This document shows, piece by piece, positions 1 through 8,529 of a stretch of DNA of 64,000 nucleotides. The notes below the pieces were generated by a model. It was not told the DNA's origin. It searched no databases and was given only the letters and a program-made list of their open reading frames with translations. Location of the stretch: contig CALXYO010000004.1 in assembly GCA_944393005.1 (NCBI GenBank), forward strand, positions 1 to 64,000, given 5' to 3'. Source of the DNA: an uncultured Spirochaetales bacterium (GTDB lineage Bacteria; Spirochaetota; Spirochaetia; Sphaerochaetales; Sphaerochaetaceae). Both the position numbers and the translations under genes were made by a program. The first letter of the stretch is position 1. The number at the start of each line of letters is the position of its first letter.

Positions 1-217
1 AATTGACAACCTTATGGTTAGATTCTGTTTTTTGATTTTCTAAGTCTTTCGGTTAGGTTTTATTTTGATTCAACACGGCGGAAAATTGAAAAATGAAACA
101 GAGTTCCAATTTTCATATATGCTTCAATATTGCTTTATCTTATATGATTTTTACCTCTTCCATCATGATTTTACCCCATTGAAGAGATCAGAATTATTTG
201 GATACGGAGCTTTCCGG

Positions 218-652
218 TTATGAGAAATCGGAAGGAAGCCATCCTTTCCTCACGCATTCGCGGAAATCCCAGCCATCCTTATCCCTGCATTCAACACGGT
301 AATTCCAATAGAAGTAAGCGAAGGCGGTTTCAAATGAAAACAGCATTGCAGATGCAAGCATCCTGTATGACATTTTCACCTGAAATTCATTTAGTCCTTT
401 CTCCATATTATGAGGAAGAGACCATTCCCCGATCATGAGTGGGCAATACTCCTGAACCTCCCTGATCTTGTTCATCCATGTGAAAAGGATACGGTTGACA
501 AAATGGATATTCGTATGTTCAGGCCTCCACTCCTCCATATCAAGATACCAGTGTGTATCCATGATCACATTTTCAAGACCTTTCACATCATTGAAAAAGT
601 ATTTCCATGAATCAAGACGGAAACCATCATGAAAAACTATTTTCCTTAACAG
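218..652 (-). pseudogene. C-terminal remnant of a GH5-type glycoside hydrolase
   Basis: An open frame of 144 codons without a sensible start. It runs from an in-frame stop at 653-655 to the stop at 218. The translation begins FHDGFRLDSW and continues with DTHWYLDM, then IGEWSLPHN and finally WNYRVE followed by GWDFRECVRKGWLP. This order resembles the C-terminal half of exo-1,3-beta-glucanase-like GH5 enzymes, where the Glu of the GEWS motif is the nucleophile. GH5 catalytic domains are usually above 300 residues, so the N-terminal half, including the acid/base Glu, is missing. The upstream sequence is AT-rich with no coding signal. I read it as a decayed gene rather than a short functional protein. 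A GTG at 586 could still start a 122-aa product. Confidence 0.6.
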
Positions 653-809
653 TTATTAGATAATTATTTTTATAATAAATAATAAACAGTAATAATCGAT
701 TATTTTATTTATCGGATATTTTTGATATATAAATTGATAGTATCCTCATATTCCCACTTCTATTAAACAAAACATGCGCTAAACAGATTTCATCATCTTC
801 TTTTTAAGC

Positions 810-815
810 TATAAT
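810..815 (+). promoter_or_regulatory. -10 hexamer TATAAT of the Fic gene, leaderless
   Basis: A perfect TATAAT ends 7 nt before the ATG at 823, which would place transcription start at or next to the start codon. There is no Shine-Dalgarno sequence and the -35 is poor. The same geometry is seen at other genes of the window. Confidence 0.55.
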
Positions 816-822
816 TCATCTA

Positions 823-1911
823 ATGGATTACAAAGAACTGGATAATCAAAACAAATCAGCATATTACTACACACTTTATGATCAGAAAAGTTACCAGGAA
901 AAATATAATTACTGGGCAACCGCCATAGGTTTGCAAGATGTAGACGGGTTGAAACCATCATCGTTTCTCATTGATATTGCAAACAGAAGTATAAAAGGTG
1001 AATTATCACTACAGGAAGTTAAACAGAAACTCTACGATTACTATGAAGAAAAAGATAAGCACAACACAAACGAAAAAGAAAAAGAAGCAGATATAGTATC
1101 AACAAATATTACTACAATATTAACTTCTCCTGATTTCAGTTTTTCAGTGGACGGATTACTTTCAATACATAAATATCTTTTTAACGAAGTATTCTCTTTT
1201 GCAGGAGAAATACGGACAGTTGATATTTCAAAAAAAGAGTGGGTCCTTAATGGAGAAAGTGTATTATACTCACCAGCACAGATGATAATTGAAAACATAA
1301 AATATGATCTGGAAGAGGAAAAGAAATTTTCATATACAAATCTCAATCAGGCAGAACTTGTCAGCCATCTTTCACTCTTTATCGCAAGACTATGGCAAAT
1401 ACATCCATTCAGAGAGGGCAACACAAGAACATCCGTTGTTTTTTTGATAAAATATCTGAACACGCTCGGCTACAGTGTGACAAATGATCTGTTTTCAGAA
1501 AATTCCTGGTTTTTCAGGAATGCCCTTGTCAGAGCATGCTATTCTGACCGGAGAAACGGAATACTTCCGGATTTTTCATTTCTTGAAACTTTTTTCAACT
1601 GCCTCCTTTTCAATGAAAAGGCAGAATTGAAAAACAGAAATATGAAAATAACTTCTGAGAAAGAACCAACCGGCCGACCGACCGACCGACTAACCTTGCT
1701 CGAGGTTCTGAGCGACGATGAATTATCAGCCAGGGCAATAATGAATGCAATGGGATTGTCTCATGTACCGTCATTCAGAAAGACACACCTGAAACCGGCC
1801 CTTGAGAACGGTCTGATTGAAAGAACAATTCCGGAAAATCCGAATCATCCGGCACAAAAATACAGACTTACCGGAAAAGGAAAGAAAAAGCTCAGTGGCA
1901 GTACATCATAA
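823..1911 (+). CDS. Fic-domain protein (putative AMP transferase) with C-terminal winged helix
   Basis: A 362-aa protein with the Fic active-site motif HPFREGNTR at residues 194-202. His194 is the catalytic base, and Glu198 and Asn200/Arg202 are in the phosphate-binding loop; the usual GNGR reads GNTR. Fic enzymes transfer AMP or related groups to hydroxyl side chains of target proteins. A linker around residues 270-285 is followed by a winged-helix-like region (about 285-355), so the protein may also bind DNA or a partner. The N-terminal helix contains S-x-x-x-E (Ser56-Glu60) followed by L, close to but not matching the autoinhibitory (S/T)xxxE(G/N) motif, so self-inhibition is uncertain. 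No separate antitoxin gene is visible. The linker is encoded over a tetranucleotide repeat. The gene is AT-richer than its neighbours and lies beside a decayed gene, which fits an accessory locus. Confidence 0.85.
   Translation: MDYKELDNQNKSAYYYTLYDQKSYQEKYNYWATAIGLQDVDGLKPSSFLIDIANRSIKGELSLQEVKQKLYDYYEEKDKHNTNEKEKEADIVSTNITTILTSPDFSFSVDGLLSIHKYLFNEVFSFAGEIRTVDISKKEWVLNGESVLYSPAQMIIENIKYDLEEEKKFSYTNLNQAELVSHLSLFIARLWQIHPFREGNTRTSVVFLIKYLNTLGYSVTNDLFSENSWFFRNALVRACYSDRRNGILPDFSFLETFFNCLLFNEKAELKNRNMKITSEKEPTGRPTDRLTLLEVLSDDELSARAIMNAMGLSHVPSFRKTHLKPALENGLIERTIPENPNHPAQKYRLTGKGKKKLSGSTS
1674..1690 (+). repeat. CCGA tetranucleotide repeat, 4.25 copies, inside the Fic gene
   Basis: Four tandem CCGA units plus one base lie in the linker between the Fic and winged-helix parts. 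A gain or loss of one 4-bp unit would shift the frame and remove the C-terminal domain. Confidence 0.85.
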
Positions 1912-1939
1912 GACAGGCACCGTTTCCGGCGCCTGTCTT
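1910..1939. terminator. Hairpin between convergent genes
   Basis: Perfect 9-bp stem AAGACAGGC / GCCTGTCTT overlapping the Fic stop and facing the end of the leftward glycosidase gene. No strong T-run on either strand, so termination is plausible but not certain. Confidence 0.5.
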
Positions 1940-1946
1940 AAAGGAA

Positions 1947-3380
1947 TCAGAGCTTATCTATAAGCATGCTGCACTTTCCGCTCGGGATCGGCAGTGTCTT
2001 CTTCTTTTTCTCATCAAGAATCTCGATTGTGAAATAATAGAGTTTCTCGCTTTCGAGTCTTATCTCCCAGCCTCTGAGATTCTTGTTTGAAAGGATGGTG
2101 ACGAAATTTCTCTTGAGCGACAGATGCTCAATACCCATAGCCTCAAGACTCGGCATCATCCAGTCAACCGTCTTTCTCGGAAGCGAGATCTCAAGACCGA
2201 TGATGTTCTCGATCATCAGTGTGATTGTGATCAGGCCGAGCATCGGAAGATAACGGCTTTTATTCGTGAATGATCCGTCCGTACAGATGGAAGGTCCTTC
2301 ACTTGAAGGCTTATATGCCTGCCATACCTCCCCCACAGTCTCTCCGTCCGGATGAAGAGTATCAAGGATGAAATACATATGGCGTATCGCACATTCACGG
2401 GCGAATATGGATGATGTGTATTTAACAAGCCCCTTGATCACCATGTATGTGAAGAACGGAACCACACCGCCACGATAACCTTCACCGTTGGGCGAATAGT
2501 TCGGATTTGACACCGGCAGACATGGGAAAGGATTGTCGGTTCCGAATTCAGAAGGATCCTTCAGCTGACTGATCAGATACTCCGCATACTCGTAATTCGG
2601 AATCTCGGCAAGAAGCGTCCAGTAACAGCCTATATGCTTGTTCTTCGTTATTCTCTTCTCGTTCTCATCCAGATCGAAATAGAATCTCTTCTCGCTGTCC
2701 CACATCATGCTGTTGATACGGGTCTTGAGAGAGAAATACACTCTCTTGTAGCGGAAGGAGAGTTCTTTGTCATTCAGTATGTCACCGATGTTGGACATAT
2801 AAAGGGCAGCAAGTGCAAGACATGCGTTGAAGTCAACAGTATAGCATGCATCATAGCGCTCTATGTTTCCAAGACAGCAGGCTGAATATGGAACACTGTA
2901 AAGACCGTTGGGGCGCTGGAAATTATTGCTGATCCATGTGAAATATTTCTCAAGATGCACGACAATATCCTTAAGCCTCTTCTTGTTCCCTATCTTGTGG
3001 TAAAAGAAATACTCAACATACGGAAGCAGAGGAAGAGTAAGACCGAGCGGATTGTCATCGCTCGTCACGGGCTTTCCGGTTGTCGTGTCATAGCAGTCGC
3101 TGATGCGTCCGTCCTCGTCCTGCACGGAGTAGAAATAGTCAATCATCGCACAGGGATCGAACTTCTGGTTGCTGTATACAAGGAAAAGAGAGGACAGGCA
3201 GCTGTCAAAAAGGCTTCTCCTGTTTTCCTCGCCTGTAAAAAGGTATCCTTCCTGAGGAGCGGCCGCCGGTTTAACTGCGTTTCCCTTCCAGTTTTCTTCT
3301 ATCCAGACCCAGGTTCTGTCGTACATGTCAACAAAATCCTGATCGTAAAAATGCACGCAAGGCACAAAATCTTTAACCAA
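1947..3380 (-). CDS. GH63/trehalase-like (alpha/alpha)6-barrel glycosidase
   Basis: A 477-aa protein resembling six-hairpin glycosidases of the GH63/GH37/glycogen-debranching group. The stretch GEGYRGGVVPFFTYMV near residue 305 corresponds to the YWRGPVWPxxNYLV segment of that fold, and GEVWQAYKPSSEG near residue 355 to the ExYNPxTG segment. There is no signal peptide, so it should act in the cytoplasm on a short oligosaccharide; the substrate cannot be read from sequence. The chosen start is TTG at 3380, preceded by GGAGAG at a spacing of 8. Upstream is a good promoter (3442-3470) and an imperfect palindrome at 3405-3423. The N-terminal domain typical of full GH63 enzymes is absent. Confidence 0.7.
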   Translation of the reverse strand: MVKDFVPCVHFYDQDFVDMYDRTWVWIEENWKGNAVKPAAAPQEGYLFTGEENRRSLFDSCLSSLFLVYSNQKFDPCAMIDYFYSVQDEDGRISDCYDTTTGKPVTSDDNPLGLTLPLLPYVEYFFYHKIGNKKRLKDIVVHLEKYFTWISNNFQRPNGLYSVPYSACCLGNIERYDACYTVDFNACLALAALYMSNIGDILNDKELSFRYKRVYFSLKTRINSMMWDSEKRFYFDLDENEKRITKNKHIGCYWTLLAEIPNYEYAEYLISQLKDPSEFGTDNPFPCLPVSNPNYSPNGEGYRGGVVPFFTYMVIKGLVKYTSSIFARECAIRHMYFILDTLHPDGETVGEVWQAYKPSSEGPSICTDGSFTNKSRYLPMLGLITITLMIENIIGLEISLPRKTVDWMMPSLEAMGIEHLSLKRNFVTILSNKNLRGWEIRLESEKLYYFTIEILDEKKKKTLPIPSGKCSMLIDKL

Positions 3381-3441
3381 CGCAGATACTCTCCAAAAAT
3401 ATATCGAAAAACGTGTTTTTTCGCCTATAAACTCATCTTAT

Positions 3442-3470
3442 ACAATATACCAGAAAGCTTTGGTTGTCAA
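3442..3470 (-). promoter_or_regulatory. Promoter of the GH63-like gene
   Basis: On the minus strand: -35 TTGACA (3470-3465), 17-bp spacer, -10 TATTGT (3447-3442). The -35 lies in an inverted repeat GTCAAAC / GTTTGAC (3466-3488), a possible operator. The leader of about 55 nt carries an A/T-rich palindrome (CGAAAAA, 5-nt centre, TTTTTCG). Confidence 0.55.
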
Positions 3471-3543
3471 ACACTTTTTTTGTTTGACTATTCTTTTGAA
3501 TACAAGCAGTTATAAAAACATTATCTTATTTACACTCTCTTTT

Positions 3544-4479
3544 TCAGAAAGAGGAGCGCGTGTAATGGAGATTAAGGGAAGAAGGCAGCAGTCTGACGAG
3601 GCACCGGCCGGCTGAAAGTGAAACAAGTTCACCGTCAGTATGGATTTTCATATTCTCCTCAGCACTTTCAATCAGGACTTCCCTTCCCCTCTCTTCCTGC
3701 ATGAATGAGCACTTCTCAAGCTGGGTTCCCCTGAAGAATGAAAGAACCATGGGAATCACCTCGCGTCTTACGACAGGACGATTGGAAAACACGATATCAA
3801 GAAGACCGTCATCAAGAGCTGCATGAGGGGCAAGAATGAAAGCCGACCCCATTCTCCGTCCGTTGCTCACTGATATCTGCTGACTCTCCAGATTGAAGAC
3901 CCTTCCGTCAATTGTCATCTTCACTTTGTAGCTGACAGGCAGATGAACAAGGCAGTGAAAGAAAGCAACTATATAGCTTGGCATGCCGTTGAGATGTCTG
4001 TACTCCCCGGCCTTGAAGTTTATCGCCGGCTCAAAACCGAAACCGGTGCCGTTGAGGAAATAACGGCCAGAAGGAAAACGTCCGCCCTCAAGATAACCGA
4101 CATCTATCTTTCTGGCTTGTCTGCGGGCAATGAGCTGCACCGCCTGCGTTATATCGCTCGGAATTCCCGCCATCCAGGCAAAATCATTGCCTCTGCCTAT
4201 CGGTATGATACCCATTTCCGTATCAGTTCCGCTTTTCATGATACCGTTGACAACTTCATTGACGGCACCATCCCCGCCTGCGGCGACAACTGTGGAATAA
4301 CCTTTGAGACAGGCCTCAAGACTTGCCTTCTCGCCGTCATTCTCACATTTCGTGAGGTAGAAATCGGCATGTATGCCGTGTTCCTCAAAGCAAGCCTTTA
4401 TCTTCTGTACCTTTCCGGCTCCTCTTCCCTTTGATGCGTTGGGATTTATTATCACAAAAACCTTGTCTCTCTCTTTCAT
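3544..4479 (-). CDS. Diacylglycerol/lipid kinase family protein (DagK catalytic domain)
   Basis: A 311-aa protein. It opens with VFVIINPNASKGRG, the N-terminal nucleotide-binding strand-loop of the DAGK_cat family, and has GGDGAVNEVVNG at about residues 68-79, which matches the GGDGTxNEV signature. DgkB/YegS-type proteins phosphorylate diacylglycerol or related lipids and recycle lipid intermediates of envelope synthesis; some members act on sphingosine-type lipids, so the substrate is uncertain. It is divergently transcribed from nagA with only 76 bp between the two starts. Confidence 0.85.
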   Translation of the reverse strand: MKERDKVFVIINPNASKGRGAGKVQKIKACFEEHGIHADFYLTKCENDGEKASLEACLKGYSTVVAAGGDGAVNEVVNGIMKSGTDTEMGIIPIGRGNDFAWMAGIPSDITQAVQLIARRQARKIDVGYLEGGRFPSGRYFLNGTGFGFEPAINFKAGEYRHLNGMPSYIVAFFHCLVHLPVSYKVKMTIDGRVFNLESQQISVSNGRRMGSAFILAPHAALDDGLLDIVFSNRPVVRREVIPMVLSFFRGTQLEKCSFMQEERGREVLIESAEENMKIHTDGELVSLSAGRCLVRLLPSSLNLHYTRSSF

Positions 4480-4555
4480 GCTTGTCTCATCATATATTAT
4501 TTGCGCGCTAAAAAAAAGAATGGTTTATTTGTCCGTTCTGGTGTATGCTGGAGCC

Positions 4556-5761
4556 ATGAGCGTAAAATATGTTTTGATAAACGGAACGGTACTGTCAGGA
4601 GTCGCGAAAATCGACAACTGCGCACTGGCAATCAACGATGAAGGGAAAATCGAAGACGTCTTCAGAATGAAGCGGCTTGACGAGCAGGACTACTCCTCTT
4701 CCGTCACTCTGATCGACGTCAAGGGAGCATATATCACTCCCGGTCTGATCGATACACACCTGCATGGTATCGGAGGATACGGAACAGAGGACTGCAGCGT
4801 TGACTCGATCCTCGGCATGAGCGAGCGCCTTGCGGATTTCGGCGTAACATCATTCCTTCCTGCAGTATACACCGACAGACTCGATAAGATGATAGCGGCG
4901 ACAAAGGCAATTGTCGGCGCCATGGGAAAGGAGAAAGGTGCAATCATTGAAGGTGTGAACCTTGAAGGCCCTTTCATATCCCCGAAGAGAATCGGAGCAC
5001 AGTCACCGGACGGTCTTCAGGAAGTCAGTCTGGATGTGTTCAACCAGCTTTATGAAGCCGGAGAGGGAAAGATTGTCTGCATGACAGTTGCACCCGAACT
5101 GAAGCACATGAGGACACTTGCTCTTGAAGCTCAGAAAAAGGGAATCGTGCTGCTTGCCGGCCACACCGATGCCGCTTATGAGAACATCATAGAAGGAATG
5201 CAGTGCGGCATCCTGCATTCAACGCATTTCTTCAATGCAATGAGCCGCCTGCATCACAGGAACCCGAACTGTGTCGGAGCGATCATGATCCAGCAGGATA
5301 TGAAGGCCGAGATAATCTGTGACGGCATCCACGTCCACCCGGAACTCGTGAAGCTGCTTCTCAGGGAGAAGCCGCTCAGCAATATCGTGATGGTCACGGA
5401 CTCACTGAAACCGACAATGCAGAAGGAAGGGCCGCTGACGGCCAACGGCATGCCGGCCCAGCTTGTTGAGGGGGCATTCGTCTCCGCACAGGACAACAGT
5501 CTGTTCCTCGGTTCATCGCTTACAATGCTCAAAGGACTTGAGAATCTGGTTGAATGGGGAATACCTATAGACCAGGCCATCCAGATGGCTTGTTCAAATC
5601 CGGCAAGAATCTATAATTTCGAGAAGAAAGGAGCTCTTATCCCTGGCTATACCGCGAACGTCGCAATCATAAACAGAGACTTCAGTCTCGGCGGCCTCTT
5701 CATCAACGGTAAACTTGCCAGGGGACTGTTGAGCAAGGAGTTTATAAATGTGGTTCGATAA
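4556..5761 (+). CDS. nagA: N-acetylglucosamine-6-phosphate deacetylase
   Basis: A 401-aa amidohydrolase that removes acetate from GlcNAc-6-phosphate in the cytoplasm, giving glucosamine-6-phosphate. The metal-binding DTHLHGIGG lies at about residues 62-70, NLEGPFISP at about 136-144, HSTHFFNAM near 220 and VMVTDS near 280; these are the family's ligands and catalytic Asp. The open frame extends upstream to 4373, but the family's usual N-terminus (MxxKYVLxNGxVL) fits ATG 4556. That ATG has a -10-like TATGCT ending 6 nt before it, consistent with leaderless transcription. The end overlaps pepD by 14 nt, so the two are translationally coupled. No nagB is next to it. Confidence 0.92.
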   Translation: MSVKYVLINGTVLSGVAKIDNCALAINDEGKIEDVFRMKRLDEQDYSSSVTLIDVKGAYITPGLIDTHLHGIGGYGTEDCSVDSILGMSERLADFGVTSFLPAVYTDRLDKMIAATKAIVGAMGKEKGAIIEGVNLEGPFISPKRIGAQSPDGLQEVSLDVFNQLYEAGEGKIVCMTVAPELKHMRTLALEAQKKGIVLLAGHTDAAYENIIEGMQCGILHSTHFFNAMSRLHHRNPNCVGAIMIQQDMKAEIICDGIHVHPELVKLLLREKPLSNIVMVTDSLKPTMQKEGPLTANGMPAQLVEGAFVSAQDNSLFLGSSLTMLKGLENLVEWGIPIDQAIQMACSNPARIYNFEKKGALIPGYTANVAIINRDFSLGGLFINGKLARGLLSKEFINVVR

Positions 5762-7190
5762 TCTGAATGAAAAGGCCATGTGGTCAATCTTCAATGATAT
5801 TTCCGCCATCCCCCGGGAAAGCGGAAACGAGGAAGGCATAAGACAGTTCCTTCTTTCCTGGGCGGCAGAGCATGATCTGAAAGCCTGTACCGACAAAGTC
5901 GGAAACGTATTCATCTATGCCGGAGGCACAAAAGGAAAGGAAAACGATGCCCCTCTCTGTCTGCAGGGCCATATGGATATGGTATGTGTGAAAACAGAAG
6001 ACAGCGCGCATGACTTCCTCAAAGACCCCATTGAAATCGTATGTGACGGAGAGACTGTCAGGGCAAAGGACACTTCCCTCGGTGCGGACAACGGCATTGC
6101 GATGGCAATGGCGATGGCTCTGGCAATCGACCCGGAGCTTGCCCACCCTCCTCTTGAGCTGCTTTTCACTGTAAGCGAGGAAACCGGCATGAACGGTGCC
6201 AACGGCCTTGACGGCAGCAAGCTTGAAAGCAGGAGGATGATAAACCTCGACAGTGAGGAAGAGGGAATCATATACACTGGCTGTGCTGGCGGAATCGAGA
6301 TCGACGCAGTGGGAAAGGCAAAGCTGAAGAGTGTCAATAAAGAAAAGGCCGCTGCCTACTCTCTCAAGGTGTCAGGACTACTTGGCGGCCACAGCGGAGG
6401 AGAGATTCACAAAGGAAGGGCAAATGCGATAAAGATCGTAAGCCGCATAATGCACCGCTTCCCAGATTACATGATCTCTTCCCTCTCAGGCGGAACAAGA
6501 CGCAATGTCATTCCTTCAACCTGCTGTGTGACTTTCGTAGTGGACAGAGAAGACTGCAGTGTCATTGAAAGCATCGTCAGTCAGGTAAGAGAGGAAGTGA
6601 GGAATGAATACAGCATCACGGATCCCGGCATAGATATCTCACTTGTCAGAACCGATGAGATTCCCGACGAAGCCGTAAAGACGAAGACCTCCATTGCATT
6701 CATGGAAGCTCTTTATCTTACCGTAACCGGACCTCAGGCAATGAGCGCAGCTGTTCCCGGAATTGTCGAGACATCAAACAATCTTGCAATTGTGGAGCTT
6801 GCAGATGGAAAACTCACTGCCATTTCATCCACAAGATCCCTTATCGAGTCTGCACGTGACGAATGCGCATACCGTGTCGCAGCAGCCTACGAGGATCTGG
6901 GCTTCAAGGTATCCTACACTGATGCATACCCGTCATGGGCTCCGGACCCATCCTCCCCGCTTACAAAGACGGTTGCATCCCTGTACAAGGCATATACAAA
7001 GAAGAAGCCTGTCATCACCAGCATCCATGCCGGTCTTGAATGCGGAATCATAAATTCTGCGGTACAGGGCATGGACTCCATTTCCATCGGTCCGAACCTC
7101 TTTGATGTCCACTCTGTCAATGAGCACATCATGGTTGATTCTGCGGAAAGGACAATGGGATTCCTGCGCTACATGCTTTCCAGAATCTGA
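5748..7190 (+). CDS. pepD: Aminoacyl-histidine dipeptidase (M20 family, PepD/carnosinase type)
   Basis: A 480-aa zinc peptidase that hydrolyses Xaa-His and other dipeptides in the cytoplasm. LQGHMDMVC (about residue 73) has the first metal His and catalytic Asp. LGADNGIA (about 110) has the bridging Asp. VSEETGMNGA (about 140) has the catalytic Glu pair. A late HAGLECG (about 427) has the final metal His. The length is normal for PepD. The ATG lies within the last codons of nagA with GGAG nearby, and the gene ends before a clear terminator. The pairing of an amino-sugar gene with a dipeptidase fits use of peptidoglycan or mucin fragments. Confidence 0.92.
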   Translation: MWFDNLNEKAMWSIFNDISAIPRESGNEEGIRQFLLSWAAEHDLKACTDKVGNVFIYAGGTKGKENDAPLCLQGHMDMVCVKTEDSAHDFLKDPIEIVCDGETVRAKDTSLGADNGIAMAMAMALAIDPELAHPPLELLFTVSEETGMNGANGLDGSKLESRRMINLDSEEEGIIYTGCAGGIEIDAVGKAKLKSVNKEKAAAYSLKVSGLLGGHSGGEIHKGRANAIKIVSRIMHRFPDYMISSLSGGTRRNVIPSTCCVTFVVDREDCSVIESIVSQVREEVRNEYSITDPGIDISLVRTDEIPDEAVKTKTSIAFMEALYLTVTGPQAMSAAVPGIVETSNNLAIVELADGKLTAISSTRSLIESARDECAYRVAAAYEDLGFKVSYTDAYPSWAPDPSSPLTKTVASLYKAYTKKKPVITSIHAGLECGIINSAVQGMDSISIGPNLFDVHSVNEHIMVDSAERTMGFLRYMLSRI

Positions 7191-7216
7191 AAGCTTTCAT
7201 GAACTTATAGAAAGGA

Positions 7217-7256
7217 GCAGCCACAGCATTTCATCTGATCTGATGTGGCTGTTTTC
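7217..7256 (+). terminator. Terminator after nagA-pepD
   Basis: Stem CAGCCACA (7218-7225) pairs with TGTGGCTG (7244-7251), followed by TTTT; the loop can pair further. Confidence 0.75.
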
Positions 7257-7313
7257 ATATTCTGCCTTTCGGCTGTACCATTCAGACAGCCCCGAATTTT
7301 GAGGAAATATCCT

Positions 7314-7778
7314 GTGGAAATAAGAAAATGTATTAAAAATGCTTTTGCTGTGATCGGCAAGGAAGGTTCAACCTATGACGGAACCGGTTTTATAAGAAGG
7401 CTATGGGCAGATGCGAGCTCTCATTTTGATGAAATCCGGCAACTGGCGAAAAAAGATGAAAACGGGAATCTTGCCGGGCTATGGGGTGTGATGTCTGATT
7501 TCTCACATCAATACAACCCATGGGAAGACAACTTCAGCAAAGGTCTGTATCTTGCGGGTGTTGAATGTAATGACGATGCACAAGCTCCCCAAGGATGGAT
7601 GAAATGGACAATACCTGGCTATGAATATATTTACACAGAAGCTGACGGTGAAAATACATTTTCAGAAGTACTGAACTACATGAAGAGTAACAACATTCCC
7701 ATTGCAGGTGCCGTACATGATTTCACCTGTCCTCTGACAGGAAAGAACTATATGTTTTTCCCCGTCAGAAAGATTTAA
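7314..7778 (+). CDS. GyrI-like effector-binding domain protein
   Basis: A 154-aa stand-alone protein of the GyrI-like / AraC-effector-binding family. Its opening MEIRKCIKNAFAVIGKEG matches the family's usual first strand, and the C-terminal WTIPGYEYIYTEA and LTGKNYMFFPV form the later strands of the SHS2-repeat fold. Such proteins bind small molecules, sometimes as drug sinks or hydrolases. There is no DNA-binding domain. The start is taken as GTG 7314 because GAGGAAA lies 6 nt upstream; the open frame runs back to 7245 but without family similarity. Confidence 0.75.
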   Translation: MEIRKCIKNAFAVIGKEGSTYDGTGFIRRLWADASSHFDEIRQLAKKDENGNLAGLWGVMSDFSHQYNPWEDNFSKGLYLAGVECNDDAQAPQGWMKWTIPGYEYIYTEADGENTFSEVLNYMKSNNIPIAGAVHDFTCPLTGKNYMFFPVRKI

Positions 7779-7813
7779 CAGGTCAGAGTTCTGTTTTATC
7801 AGGCTTGATTATG

Positions 7814-8380
7814 TCAGAAAAAGCTGATCATCACAGACGCAGAAAGAGTCGAAGCATCCCACAGTGGAGACGGATTGAATGAACTGAAAGAACCCTTCAC
7901 AGGAACTGCCGCTGTAAGACCGAGACCAAACCCGAACAGGTTGAAAGTAAGTGCGGCTCTGTATGCCAGACGGGCTTCCATCAAGGCATTACCGGCATAA
8001 TCAACAGACGTTCCGTTTATATACCAGGAATCACCGCTATGGTGAAAATCCATTCTCATTCCAAGCCCCAGGGCAATATCGAGAAAATCAGCGGCAGGAA
8101 TATTCAGATTAAGACTCGGCATGGTACTGATAAGAATTCCGTCTCCCCCAAAACCGCCGAATGTCGCAGGAACTGCAAAAGACACCCAGTCAAAGAGATT
8201 GACTCTCGCTTCAATACCGAATGTGTAGTTTTTCATTTCTTTAAGACCTTCAGAAAACGCATCATCTCCTATTGGAGCATTATATGAGGCATTCGCACCA
8301 AGCTGAAGCAGAGGAGCTGAAAAAAGGCTCATTGAGCAAAGAGCACATATAATCATCATCAACAAAACTTTTTTCTTCAT
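7814..8380 (-). CDS. Predicted outer-membrane beta-barrel protein
   Basis: A 188-aa protein with a clear signal peptide (MKKK, then a hydrophobic core to about residue 22, cleavage near SLFSA). The mature part alternates polar and hydrophobic residues with many Gly and aromatics, and ends in Phe (MISFF), the C-terminal aromatic typical of barrels inserted by BamA. About eight strands could fit. No specific family recognised; spirochaetes carry many such small barrels. Confidence 0.65.
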   Translation of the reverse strand: MKKKVLLMMIICALCSMSLFSAPLLQLGANASYNAPIGDDAFSEGLKEMKNYTFGIEARVNLFDWVSFAVPATFGGFGGDGILISTMPSLNLNIPAADFLDIALGLGMRMDFHHSGDSWYINGTSVDYAGNALMEARLAYRAALTFNLFGFGLGLTAAVPVKGSFSSFNPSPLWDASTLSASVMISFF

Positions 8381-8473
8381 GTTTTTCTTCCTTGTAATAC
8401 GGTATATTCTGCAACAGAAGAAACATCATAAGAGACAGCAGGTTACATAAATGGCAATATTGCCAGAAACAAA

Positions 8474-8498
8474 GAAAGCGGCACAATGCACCGCTTTC
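8474..8498 (-). terminator. Terminator after the flavoprotein gene
   Basis: Stem GAAAGCGG / CCGCTTTC (8-bp) with a T-rich run on the minus strand just after it, placed 32 nt beyond the leftward stop at 8530. Confidence 0.7.
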
Positions 8499-8529
8499 CA
8501 TTCTGCTTGATTCAAATAGAGATGAAGAC

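Noticed and set aside
3405..3423. Catabolite-type operator before the GH63-like gene
   Set aside because: The palindrome is A/T-rich with a CG near the centre, but is imperfect and no LacI-type regulator gene lies nearby; too weak to call.
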